Of a DNA stretch of 46,399 bases, positions 15,736-23,401 are shown piece after piece (the first letter of the stretch is position 1; each line of letters opens with the position of its first letter). Location: the NCBI GenBank assembly GCA_003156595.1, contig PMHH01000158.1, positions 35,664 to 82,062 of the forward strand, given 5' to 3'. The stretch comes from Acidimicrobiaceae bacterium. GTDB lineage: Bacteria; Actinomycetota; Acidimicrobiia; Acidimicrobiales; Palsa-688. A model generated the notes under the pieces. It was given only the letters and a program-made list of their open reading frames with translations, ran no database searches and was not told the DNA's origin. The translations under genes and the position numbers were made by a program.

Positions 15736-16848
15736 TTAGGGTAGGTGTTGGCGGATCCAGGTATTCCCACCGTTGACGGTGCGGTACAGCGAAGTCCCTA
15801 CCGCCTCGCAGATATCCGCTGTCGGGCAGGCAACGGCGTTGAGGGATGCGGATGCCGGCACGTCCTGGGCCACCCAGGTCTTGCCTCCGTCCGTGGTTCC
15901 GACCACGGAGATTGGCAGGCCGTTCCCAGTGCCCACCGCTTCGCAGATCTCCAAGCTGGTGCAGGCGACACCAGAGAGGCTTCCGGTGCCACTTGGTAGA
16001 TGCCCGAGGTACCAGTCCGCTCCTCCATCGGTTGTCCTTGCGGCGCTGGCTCTCTCCTTCTCTCCGTGGTCGAAGCTGTTGAAGCCGATTACCGCGCACG
16101 TCTTCGTCGATCCGCAGGAGACGGCGGTGTACTCTGTCCCATCACCCGGCTCGGGGAGACCTTGACCCTTCCAGGTCTGCCCTCCGTTGGTGGTCCGAAG
16201 TCCGCCACCGGCGACCGCTTCGCATAGGTGCACCGACAGGCACACGACGCCGACGATTTGACCTTCCGCTCCGTCTTGCAGCTGGGGGGTCCAGGTGGCC
16301 CCGCCATTGGTGGTGCCAAAGATATCTCCGTCAAGTCCAGTCGCCTCGCACACACTCGTCGAAGGACACGCGATCGCCAAGAAATACCCGCCGACGATGG
16401 CCTGAAGCTGAAGTGTCCACTTCGCTCCCCCATCGGTGGTGCCATAGATAGCCCCGATGTCCCCGTTGCCGACTCCGTCAACCTCGCAAGTAGTGACCGA
16501 TGCGCATGCGACCCCAAAGATCGTTCCGGCACCCTTGGGGTAGCTGAGCCGCATCCACGTCGTCCCCCCGTCGGTGGTACGGAAGACGCTGGGGCCCACC
16601 GCCATGCACGCGGCCTTGGTCGGGCAACTGACCGCCCTGAAATCCGGTGGAGAGGATGGTGACAAGGTCGAGGCGTTAGATGCCGCCTGCGCGCCCGTAC
16701 CGGCGAACAAGCAGGCGGAACAGATCATGACCACCGCCAGGAATGTCGCCACGAGCGTGGACCTTCCAAGTCGGCGCCGATGCCGAGACAGGCGTCCGGA
16801 TTTGGGAACGGGTGAAGGCTCAGGATGCTGGGGGAAAGACGCGCCCAT
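15736..16848 (-). CDS. exported seven-repeat beta-propeller (BNR/YCF48-like)
   Basis: A 370-residue protein. After a basic 26-residue leader comes a hydrophobic segment (LVATFLAVVMICSACLFAGT) acting as signal peptide or anchor, then seven repeats of about 43-50 residues. Each repeat ends in a TTDGG/TTNGG-x-x-W motif (for example VFRTTDGGTTWMRL, IYGTTDGGAKWTLQ, SLYRTVNGGNTW), the BNR/YCF48-type blade signature, so a seven-bladed propeller is likely. Each blade also carries a C-x5-C pair (SCPTKAAC, ACASVTTC, ACPSTSVC and so on), which would give one disulfide per blade. BNR repeats alone do not show sialidase activity and no catalytic residues are evident. It acts outside the membrane, probably as a binding scaffold; transcribed alone. 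Confidence 0.85.
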   Translation of the reverse strand: MGASFPQHPEPSPVPKSGRLSRHRRRLGRSTLVATFLAVVMICSACLFAGTGAQAASNASTLSPSSPPDFRAVSCPTKAACMAVGPSVFRTTDGGTTWMRLSYPKGAGTIFGVACASVTTCEVDGVGNGDIGAIYGTTDGGAKWTLQLQAIVGGYFLAIACPSTSVCEATGLDGDIFGTTNGGATWTPQLQDGAEGQIVGVVCLSVHLCEAVAGGGLRTTNGGQTWKGQGLPEPGDGTEYTAVSCGSTKTCAVIGFNSFDHGEKERASAARTTDGGADWYLGHLPSGTGSLSGVACTSLEICEAVGTGNGLPISVVGTTDGGKTWVAQDVPASASLNAVACPTADICEAVGTSLYRTVNGGNTWIRQHLP

Positions 16849-16973
16849 CCTCTAAGTCCTCTCCGGCCGGAAGTACTGGGCCTTCGGGCAATTGGTGCAA
16901 GCCTTCGCTACATTGGCACTCATCGGTAGGTTCGTCAATGGTTGCGGATGAGCTTCATCCCGACGATCGGCCA

Positions 16974-17198
16974 TCAGCTCTGCGTCTCACGCCACATCAG
17001 CCACATCTTTGGCGCCGTGTAAGTGGTCTCGTGCACCAGGGCCGCCCGGATCAGGCAATCGAACAACAGGATGGCCCGCGTCTCGAAGTCGTCGGTTGGC
17101 AGCATCCAGGTGATGAGCGGGTCGTCGAAAAACGCCCGCATCTGGGTGCGCGCGATCATCGGCAAGTCAGCGGCAGTGGCCAGCCGGACGGTCGTCAC
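16974..17198 (-). pseudogene. truncated GNAT acetyltransferase
   Basis: The 74-residue frame starts as a typical GNAT N-acetyltransferase: TVRLATAADLPMIARTQMRA, then FFDDPLITWMLPTDDF and LLFDCLIRAALVHETTYTA. In intact proteins of this group the domain continues for another 120 or so residues with the acetyl-CoA binding RxxGxG loop. Here the frame ends after a few unrelated residues and no continuation was found downstream in any minus-strand frame, so the acetyl-CoA site is absent. GTG start at 17196-17198. It is best read as a 3'-truncated remnant. Confidence 0.65.
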
Positions 17199-17297
17199 GA
17201 TCGCAATCCTTCGCGCGCGCGAATCAGGGACCGATCCGCAAATCGGGGCGGTCTGTAACCGACGGGCTGTGGTTCTGCCGAGTTAGGCTTTTTGGTG

Positions 17298-17708
17298 ATG
17301 CCCATGTCGACAGGATTCGACCATGTTGCGACGCTGACGACTGATATGGATCGGACGGTGCGCTTCTATGAGGAGGCGTTCGATGGCAAGGTCCGGGGTG
17401 AGGTCCTGCGCAGCGAGAACCATCCCTGGATGAAGATCGTGGACATAGGCGGTGGGGCGGCCCTCAACATTTTCGAGGTGCCGGCCGAGGAGATCATCGG
17501 CGAGCGGAGACGCCAAGGCCGTCGTGGTGCGGTCGACCACTTCGCTTTCTCCGTGGATTCCCGAGCCACCCTCGACACGATGAGGGAACGACTGGCGGCA
17601 GCGGGCGCCCAAGAGGTGGGCGACGTCCAGCAGTTGGGTCCAACCTTGTCTGTGTTCTTCCGAGACCCGGACGGGATGGAACTCGAGGTCTGCTGTCGGG
17701 CCGATTAG
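17298..17708 (+). CDS. glyoxalase/VOC-fold protein
   Basis: A 136-residue single vicinal-oxygen-chelate protein. The first half-module begins GFDHVATLTTDMDRTVRFYE with the usual metal-ligand histidine; the second includes VDHFAFSVDSRATLDTMRER with its histidine, and FFRDPDGMELEVCCRAD near the C-terminus with the final glutamate. These three ligand positions (H, H, E) support metal binding and hence a lyase, isomerase or dioxygenase function on a small substrate. Start may be ATG 17298 or ATG 17304; no strong ribosome binding site distinguishes them. It is followed on the same strand by the dioxygenase gene, about 90 bases away, so a shared transcript is possible. Confidence 0.85.
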   Translation: MPMSTGFDHVATLTTDMDRTVRFYEEAFDGKVRGEVLRSENHPWMKIVDIGGGAALNIFEVPAEEIIGERRRQGRRGAVDHFAFSVDSRATLDTMRERLAAAGAQEVGDVQQLGPTLSVFFRDPDGMELEVCCRAD

Positions 17709-17799
17709 CGGCTGCGCCGTTTTCGAGCCTGACCACCCCTGGCTGGCCATGCTTGATTTGCCCTTAGGTGATCTCGCTTCCGCACTACGGTGTCGGGCC

Positions 17800-18735
17800 A
17801 TGACGAGCACCAAAGATCGCGGGATCGGGCCTATCCGGTTGGGTCGGTACCCGGTGATGGTGGGACCTTTTACCCACCTGGCAGCCGAGGCCGAGCGTCT
17901 GTCCAAGTTGAGCTGGAGCCACTTCGAAGTGTCGAGGTACAGCCCGACCATCGGCGCGGAGATCATCGGGGTCGACTTGACCTCCGAGCTTCCTGATGAG
18001 TTGATCGACGAGATCCGCCAGGCCCTCTACGAATACAAGGTCATCTTCTTCAGGGACCAGCCTCTGACCGCCGGCCAGCACTGCGCCTTCGCCTCGCGCT
18101 TCGGTGATCTCGAGTATCACCCCTTCATCCCCTCCAACACGGCCGAGCCCAAGCTGGTCCGGTTCGAAAAAGGCGAGAAGTTCGGTGGTTACGAGAACGC
18201 CTGGCACCACGACGTGACGTGGCGAGAATGCCCGTCAATGGGGGCGGTACTGCACGCCGTCGCCGTGCCGGCCATCGGGGGCGACACCCTGTTCTCGGAC
18301 ATGTACGCGGCGTACGAATCTCTGGACGACGAGGACAAGGAGCTGATCGAGAACCTCTACGCGGTCCACGACTTCACCCGGACCTTCGGTGGCTTCATGG
18401 CCCCCGAGCACCTGGCCGAGATGCAGACGTTGTACCCGCCGCAGCGCCACCCGGTCGTGTGCACGCACCCGGGGACAGGGCGACGGTACCTGTATGTCAA
18501 CCGGGGCTTCACCGACTACATCGAGGGCCTCGACCCCGACGAGAGCTTCGCTCTGCTCGACCGCTTGTGCCGCCAGGCCGACTACCCCGAGCACCAGTGC
18601 CGCTTCCGTTGGACCGCCGACGCCGTGGCGTTCTGGGACAACCGGGCCGTCCAGCACTACGCCACTAGCGACTACTACCCCCACGTGCGGGTCACGGAGC
18701 GCGCCTCGATCGTAGGCACCCGGCCCGCCAGGTAG
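17800..18735 (+). CDS. TauD/TfdA-family Fe(II)/2-oxoglutarate dioxygenase
   Basis: A 311-residue enzyme, normal length for the family. The iron-binding motif is AWHHDVTW, giving H136 and D138, with the distal histidine in NRAVQHYATSDY and the 2-oxoglutarate arginine in VRVTERASI. Other conserved marks are GAEIIGVDL, VIFFRDQPLT, the FGDLEYHPF region and GGDTLFSDMYAAYESL. The ATG at 17800 is preferred because residues upstream are unlike the family. Such enzymes hydroxylate and cleave sulfonates, sulfate esters, phenoxyacetates or carnitine precursors in the cytoplasm; the substrate here is not determinable. The tail of an amidohydrolase follows directly and shares no functional coding start. 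Confidence 0.9.
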   Translation: MTSTKDRGIGPIRLGRYPVMVGPFTHLAAEAERLSKLSWSHFEVSRYSPTIGAEIIGVDLTSELPDELIDEIRQALYEYKVIFFRDQPLTAGQHCAFASRFGDLEYHPFIPSNTAEPKLVRFEKGEKFGGYENAWHHDVTWRECPSMGAVLHAVAVPAIGGDTLFSDMYAAYESLDDEDKELIENLYAVHDFTRTFGGFMAPEHLAEMQTLYPPQRHPVVCTHPGTGRRYLYVNRGFTDYIEGLDPDESFALLDRLCRQADYPEHQCRFRWTADAVAFWDNRAVQHYATSDYYPHVRVTERASIVGTRPAR

Positions 18736-18746
18736 CGCCGGCGCCG

Positions 18747-19079
18747 CGGCGTCCTCTGATTTCTGGCCGCCGAACTCGTAGACGGACCATCGAAGAGGCG
18801 GTCCGGCAGATCACCTCGGCGACGGCCGATCTGTACGGCCTCGGTGATCGGGGCCGTCTCGTGCCCGGGATGGTTGGAGATCTCAACGTCATCGACCACG
18901 ACACCCTCGGGCTGCGCAGACCGGAGCTGGTCAACGACCTGCCGGGCCGGGCCCGCCGGCTCGTGCAGCGCGCCGACGGCTATGTGGCTACGTTCAAGGC
19001 CGGGCAATCGGTCCTAGAGAACGCCGAGGCCACCGGCGCCGCCCCGGGTCACCTGTTGCGGGGAGCCCGGACTGCTTGA
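18747..19079 (+). pseudogene. C-terminal stump of an N-acyl-D-amino-acid deacylase-like amidohydrolase
   Basis: Immediately after the dioxygenase stop an open frame reads TIEEAVRQITSATADLYGLG, then DRGRLVPGMVGDLNVIDHD, RPELVNDLPGRARRLVQRAD and GYVATFKAGQSVLENAEATG. This is the C-terminal end of amidohydrolase-3/N-acyl-D-aminoacylase proteins, where the small composite beta-domain (DLNVID...) and the phrase RRLVQRADGYVATI are highly characteristic. Intact proteins have 500 or more residues; the metal-binding barrel is missing. The first start codon is a GTG at 18861, inside the domain. A deletion probably fused the dioxygenase gene region to this stump. Confidence 0.75.
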
Positions 19080-19134
19080 ATTTCGGGCTGGCAACTGGGA
19101 TCTTGGCGACCGCCTCCGCTACGGTCCCAGTCCT

Positions 19135-19707
19135 ATGTCCTCCATACGGATCTTGATCGCGGCCAGCGCCGCGGCGGCGCTAGCAGTGGCTGGGTGCTCC
19201 TCGTCGAAGAGCACCTCCAGCGCCATCACCTCGGCACCATCGGTTTCGGCCACCACTGCCCCGTCTGTGTCGGCGCCGGCTGCAACGGGCTCCACCCTGT
19301 TCGTGACCGGCAGTGTCCCGGCGGTCAGCGGTGCCGCCGACATGTCCAAGGAGCCCATGATCGCAGCCGGCGGGTCCAACCCGCCCAGCGTTTTGACCGG
19401 AAAGGACCTCGTGGTCGGCACTGGCACCACCGCCGGGCCTAACGACACGGTGCAGGTGCAGTACGTCGGATCGTTGTACTCCACCGGCAAGGTCTTCGAC
19501 GCGTCCTGGACCGACAACGGCCCCGCCACCTTCCCGCTGTCGGGCGTTGTCCCCGGCTTCAAGGACGCCATCGTGGGGATGAAGGTGGGCGGGCGCAGGG
19601 AGATCGTCATCCCGCCCGCCGACGGCTACGGGGCGGCGGGCAGCCCGCCGGCCATCCCGCCCGACGCCACGCTCGTGTTCGTGATCGATCTGCTGGCAAT
19701 CCAGTAG
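19135..19707 (+). CDS. FKBP-type peptidyl-prolyl isomerase lipoprotein
   Basis: A 190-residue lipoprotein: signal peptide ending in the lipobox LAVAGC with the lipidated cysteine at residue 21, a Ser/Thr/Ala-rich linker to about residue 60, and one FKBP domain. The domain carries the usual pattern: VVGTGTTAGPNDTVQVQYVG, KVFDASW, PATFPLSGVVPGFKDAIVGM, VGGRREIVIPPADGYG and LVFVIDLLAI. The aromatic pocket residues (Y, F, D, W/F, Y) are present in substance, so prolyl isomerase activity on exported proteins outside the membrane is likely. Monocistronic between a stump and a convergent gene. A Shine-Dalgarno sequence is not evident before the ATG. Confidence 0.92.
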   Translation: MSSIRILIAASAAAALAVAGCSSSKSTSSAITSAPSVSATTAPSVSAPAATGSTLFVTGSVPAVSGAADMSKEPMIAAGGSNPPSVLTGKDLVVGTGTTAGPNDTVQVQYVGSLYSTGKVFDASWTDNGPATFPLSGVVPGFKDAIVGMKVGGRREIVIPPADGYGAAGSPPAIPPDATLVFVIDLLAIQ

Positions 19708-19728
19708 GTCGGCTAGTCTGTCGGCAAG

Positions 19729-20289
19729 TCAGTCCGTAGCGGCCGCGGCCGGTGGCGGGTCGGAAGCACCGGCGTCGAGTCCGAGCTTCAGGGAGATGGC
19801 GGTGACGTGGCGGTAGATCTCGTCCAGGCGGTCGGTCTCGCCTTTCATGGCTGCGACCAGCTGATGGACCTCCGTGGTTATGTCGGTGTTCTCTGTCAGC
19901 AGAGTCGTTAGGTTGCCCTCCGTCATAACGTCCCGGTCGACGCTTGAACGTATGTGGTCGAGCAGGATCGTCAGCGCCGACTGCGCCCTATTGGCAGCTG
20001 CGGCCACCAAGAACCCGATGAACAACTCGGCGACTGTGGTGATCAAGTTCAGCGGGAAGTTGTAACCCTGGCTCGTGAACCACGATGGCAGGAACGTGCC
20101 CTTGTCGAGCTGCTTGGACAAGGCGAACATGAGCGTCCACGCCACGACCGCGACAAACCAGAAACTGATATTTGCTGGGCGGCCCATCGCCTCGGATACC
20201 CAGTTCGCGAAGCGGAGAAAGAGGCCGGGATTGGCCAGTGGATGCTCCGCTGCCGCGGCAGCGTTATGGTCAACGTCGGTTGCACTCAT
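19729..20289 (-). CDS. low-affinity iron permease-like membrane protein
   Basis: A 186-residue protein of the family named after the fungal low-affinity iron permease (FET4-like), at bacterial single-domain length. Family marks are FANWVSEAMGRPANISFWFV near residues 27-46, the following helix VVAWTLMFALS, and NFPLNLITTVAELFIGFLVA, a second helix with polar residues. The C-terminal 80 residues are cytoplasmic and helical (LLDHIRSSVDRDVMTEGNL...), with a Pro/Ala-rich tail. Iron transport has been shown for the fungal proteins; the bacterial members are mostly annotated by similarity, so the role is inferred. It converges with the FKBP gene and lies downstream of the exporter gene on the same strand. 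Confidence 0.8.
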   Translation of the reverse strand: MSATDVDHNAAAAAEHPLANPGLFLRFANWVSEAMGRPANISFWFVAVVAWTLMFALSKQLDKGTFLPSWFTSQGYNFPLNLITTVAELFIGFLVAAAANRAQSALTILLDHIRSSVDRDVMTEGNLTTLLTENTDITTEVHQLVAAMKGETDRLDEIYRHVTAISLKLGLDAGASDPPPAAAATD

Positions 20290-20354
20290 GCGCGAAGCGT
20301 AGATCCGTCGTCTACGCGCCCTTCGGGATGGTACGGGGGTTAGTGGGCAGATCG

Positions 20355-21854
20355 TCAGGAGTCAGGCTCCAAGACGCGCACCGTCGGTGGCGCGTCCAGC
20401 CCGCAGCTGATGGTGGCCCGGTGGGCCTTTTCTCGGGAGCCGACCGAGCCGCGGATCGTGAGGGCGGCCAAGCCTCCACCGGCCGCGCAGGATGCCGCCG
20501 CGATGATCACGGCGGTGTGAAACCCCGAGGCGAAGGCGCTCGGGTGGAGGTAGCTGGTCCCCGTTATTCCAGCGGCAGCCGGCAGCACAGCCACCGCGAT
20601 CAGCCCAGCCGTGCGAGCCACATCATTGTTGATGGCCGACGCCACTCCGGCCTGATCGGTCGGAGCGGCGGCTAGCACCGTCGCCGTGAGCGGAGCCACG
20701 GTCAGCGCCAGTCCGGCACCGAACACCAGCACCGCCGGCAGAACTTCTCCGAGGTAGCCGCCCGACGCCGTGACACGGGTCAGAAGGGCCAGCCCGGCGG
20801 CAACAACGACAGGTCCGGCCGTCATCTGCAGACGAGGCCCGATCCTCGCGGCCAGGGCCCCCGAGCGAGCCGAGAAGACCAGCATGATGAACGTGACCGG
20901 GAGCAGCGCCGCGCCCGCCTCGATGGGGCTGTAGTGGGCGACCTGGATAAGCTGGATTGGCAGCAGAAACAGCGCTCCGCCGAGCGCGCCATATACGGCG
21001 AAGGTAACGGCGTTGGCCCCGTCGAACTGTCCCGACCTGAAGAACTCGAGCGGCAGCAAAGGCGCATGGACCCGCGTTTCGGCCACTACGAAGCTCACCA
21101 CTCCTGCCCCGCCGGCCAGCAGGGCGACCAGGACTACCGACGAGGACCACCCGCGGGTCGGACCCTCGATGAGCCCGAATGTCACCCCGACCAGACCGAC
21201 GGTGGCCAGCGAGGCCCCCAACAGATCGATACGGCCGATGCTGTGCGGATCGTGGGACTCGGGCACGTGACGCGCCGAAATAGCCACCACGGCGACAGCC
21301 AGCGGCACGTTGATAAAGAAGATCAGCCGCCACGAGACTGAACCGATGAGGTAACCACCGACGAAAGGGCCGATGGCCGTCGCCAGGCCACCGAACCCCG
21401 ACCACGCCCCGATCGCCCGCGAACGGTCATCGGCCCGGAAGGAGGCTTGGAGGATGGCCAGGCTGCCCGGTGCCAGCAGCGCCCCGCCCACGCCCTGCAG
21501 AGCCCGGCCCGCGATCAGAACAGCACCATTCGGCGCCAGACCACACGCCATCGAGGCGGCCGCGAACCAGACCACCCCGATGATGAACACCCGGCGGCGC
21601 CCGTACCGGTCGCCTAGCGCCCCACCCAACAACAACAGTCCGGCCAGGGTCAAAAGGTAGGCGCTGACCACCCACTGCAGGCCCGCCACACCGCTATGGA
21701 ATCTCCGGCCGATCGTGGGCAGGGCAATTCCGACCACCGTCGCGTCAAGAGACGCCATACCCGAGCCCATGACCGTCGCGGCGATGACCCACCGGCCGGG
21801 ACCTGTGGCGTAAGAGAGATCACCCGCAGTCTTGGTTACTCGGTCCGTGGCCAC
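20355..21854 (-). CDS. MFS exporter, DHA2 (EmrB/QacA) type
   Basis: The third DHA2-type transporter of the window, 499 residues and 14 hydrophobic segments. Helix 1 has GMASLDATVVGIALPTIG (the D1 motif), motif A is GALGDRYGRRRVFIIG, then RALQGVGGALLAPGSLAIL and SWRLIFFINVPLAV. The second half includes the conserved SAINNDVARTAGLIAVAVLP region seen in QacA-like pumps. GTG start at 21852-21854; residues before the first helix are polar, as expected. No regulator is adjacent, unlike the other two exporters. A charged C-terminal tail of about 35 residues follows the last helix. It probably expels lipophilic compounds using the proton gradient. Confidence 0.92.
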   Translation of the reverse strand: MATDRVTKTAGDLSYATGPGRWVIAATVMGSGMASLDATVVGIALPTIGRRFHSGVAGLQWVVSAYLLTLAGLLLLGGALGDRYGRRRVFIIGVVWFAAASMACGLAPNGAVLIAGRALQGVGGALLAPGSLAILQASFRADDRSRAIGAWSGFGGLATAIGPFVGGYLIGSVSWRLIFFINVPLAVAVVAISARHVPESHDPHSIGRIDLLGASLATVGLVGVTFGLIEGPTRGWSSSVVLVALLAGGAGVVSFVVAETRVHAPLLPLEFFRSGQFDGANAVTFAVYGALGGALFLLPIQLIQVAHYSPIEAGAALLPVTFIMLVFSARSGALAARIGPRLQMTAGPVVVAAGLALLTRVTASGGYLGEVLPAVLVFGAGLALTVAPLTATVLAAAPTDQAGVASAINNDVARTAGLIAVAVLPAAAGITGTSYLHPSAFASGFHTAVIIAAASCAAGGGLAALTIRGSVGSREKAHRATISCGLDAPPTVRVLEPDS

Positions 21855-21881
21855 CGATCCATCATGGCCTGTCTGGGTCGG

Positions 21882-22097
21882 TCAAGCTTTCCCAGGCGAG
21901 CGAAGGGATCCCGACTCCCGTCTCCGTTTCCGATGGCGCCGGGAATCGACGACCACTAGCACACCGCACGCGACGCCCACGATGAAACCGCCCGTACCCC
22001 ACTCTAAGCGGACTCTGATCGCGTGACTGAGCAGGATAATCACGAGCGCGACAGCGACAGCGGCGACGATCAGCCCATGAAAACGAAAGCGCTTCAT
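21882..22097 (-). CDS. small two-helix membrane protein
   Basis: A 71-residue protein: basic N-terminus (MKRFRFHG), a hydrophobic helix (LIVAAVAVALVIILLSHAI), a short loop with Arg and Glu, a second helix (GGFIVGVACGVLVVVDS) and a strongly basic tail (RRHRKRRRESGS) that should stay in the cytoplasm. No family is recognised. It ends 27 bases before the exporter start on the same strand, so it may be cotranscribed with it and could be a small accessory or stress membrane protein. The charge pattern and clean helices favour a real gene. Confidence 0.55.
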   Translation of the reverse strand: MKRFRFHGLIVAAVAVALVIILLSHAIRVRLEWGTGGFIVGVACGVLVVVDSRRHRKRRRESGSLRSPGKA

Positions 22098-22172
22098 CGA
22101 TGTCCCTCTCTTCCAAACGTCGTCCGTCGCGAACGGGCGGCAGACCTGTCTATCAGGCGATGGGCGTATGAG

Positions 22173-22745
22173 CTACTCGCCACGAGACAGACGTTGCACC
22201 CACTCGGCGGTCGTCAGGACCTCGGCCTGGCGAGGGAAGACCTTCTCCATCAGGACACGATGGACCTCGGGGTCGCCATCCGCGCAGCCGTCTCGCAGAA
22301 TCGCGAGCCGGAAGTCCTGGTCCGCCGCATAGCGCAGCGTCGACAGCACGACGCCGCTCGTTGCGATCCCGGTGAGCACGAGTTCGTCGATATCAAGCGA
22401 GCGAAGCAGGACATCGAGATCGCTCCCGGCGAACGCGCTCACCCGCTTCTTCACGACCACGACGTCTTCAGGATGCGGCGCCACCGCTGGATGGACCTGA
22501 GTGGCCGCATCGTCGTCATCCATCGCGAATGTCCCGGAGTTTGCCAAGGCCGCGAACGAACGATTCCGACGACTGATCTCCGGCCCGTTAGGCCGAAAGG
22601 CAATCCGGACGTACACGACCGGGATACCGGCGGATCGGGCCGCCGTCGCCGCCCGGCCGATGGCGTCGAGTAATTCGGTTGATCCTTCCGGGACCCGTTC
22701 GACGATGCCTACTTGGACGTCCATAACAAGCAATGCGGAGGTCAT
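22173..22745 (-). CDS. isochorismatase-like hydrolase lacking the catalytic cysteine
   Basis: A 190-residue protein of the isochorismatase/cysteine-hydrolase fold. The start is the ATG of MTSALLVMDVQVGIVER; the longer upstream frame adds non-family sequence. The catalytic aspartate lies in LLVMDVQ and the lysine in VVVKKRVSAFAGSDLD. At the nucleophile position, where most members have T-x-x-C-V, this protein reads TGIATSGVVLSTLRYA with Val in place of Cys. Many actinobacterial proteins share this ATSGVVLST variant, so it is a subgroup rather than a damaged gene; isochorismatases proper also lack the Cys. Chemistry is therefore more likely hydrolysis without a thioester intermediate, or binding only. 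Confidence 0.85.
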   Translation of the reverse strand: MTSALLVMDVQVGIVERVPEGSTELLDAIGRAATAARSAGIPVVYVRIAFRPNGPEISRRNRSFAALANSGTFAMDDDDAATQVHPAVAPHPEDVVVVKKRVSAFAGSDLDVLLRSLDIDELVLTGIATSGVVLSTLRYAADQDFRLAILRDGCADGDPEVHRVLMEKVFPRQAEVLTTAEWVQRLSRGE

Positions 22746-22785
22746 TGCGCCATCCTGGCGGACATGTCGTCCTCGGTCCAACCAG

Positions 22786-23316
22786 TCATCTGGCAGAAGG
22801 GCACACCGCGCCAGGAGGAACCATGATGGCATCGGCTCTGATTCCGGCCGAGGTGTCGGAAATCGCTGATACGACGAAGTTGACTTGGTCCGACTGTGGA
22901 GCTGCCGGTGCAGTCCAGTTAGCGTGATCAAGGGTGATGTACGCGGTCATCTTGGTGCTGGAGTTCGCCTCCGTTCCGGTGCCGTAGGTCGTGATCCACG
23001 ACAGCTGACTGGTTCTCATTAGGCTGCTGACATTCGACGCCGGCTCGGCCACGGTCCACAGCCGGTGCTCGTCGACCGCCCCCGTGCATAATGAGCCTTG
23101 CGGCGAAGCTTGGAATACCTGCCCGGAAAGAGCCAGAACTCGGCCTGCGCCTGGGGGAACCACGACCGCACCGAGCAACTGTTTAGCTTGGGCGATAAGT
23201 GTGTGTGCCGGTTCCGGCGGTGTCCTCGGGTGGGAGGTCCGCGGCGACGATTGGGCGGACGAGCACGCCCCAAGGAGCCCTGCCAAGACCAGAGAAGACA
23301 CCGCACATCGGATCAT
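22786..23316 (-). CDS. hypothetical lipoprotein
   Basis: A 176-residue predicted lipoprotein. The signal peptide MIRCAVSSLVLAGLLGACSS has a lipobox with the cysteine at residue 18. A Pro/Ser/Thr linker follows, then a soluble domain with LLGAVVVPPGAGRVLALSGQ near residues 48-67 and a C-terminal part WTAPAAPQSDQVNFVVSAIS. The segment resembles a repeated theme in actinobacterial hypothetical lipoproteins that are usually longer, so the 3' end may be shortened; the last residues DAIMVPPGAVCPSAR look complete enough not to insist. Function unknown; anchored outside the cytoplasmic membrane. It is on the same strand as the isochorismatase-like gene but separated by 40 bases. Confidence 0.65.
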   Translation of the reverse strand: MIRCAVSSLVLAGLLGACSSAQSSPRTSHPRTPPEPAHTLIAQAKQLLGAVVVPPGAGRVLALSGQVFQASPQGSLCTGAVDEHRLWTVAEPASNVSSLMRTSQLSWITTYGTGTEANSSTKMTAYITLDHANWTAPAAPQSDQVNFVVSAISDTSAGIRADAIMVPPGAVCPSAR

Positions 23317-23401
23317 GCCCTAATAGACGTCCGTCAGCCCAGAAGAAGTTCCCGCGTCGGGGCCACGCCACATAACGCCTGCTCCGACAGATCAAGCCTT
23401 C

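Noticed and set aside
19103-19134. TTGGCG and TACGGT as a leaderless promoter for the FKBP lipoprotein
   Set aside because: The spacer is only 11 bases and the distance to the ATG differs from the other leaderless genes.
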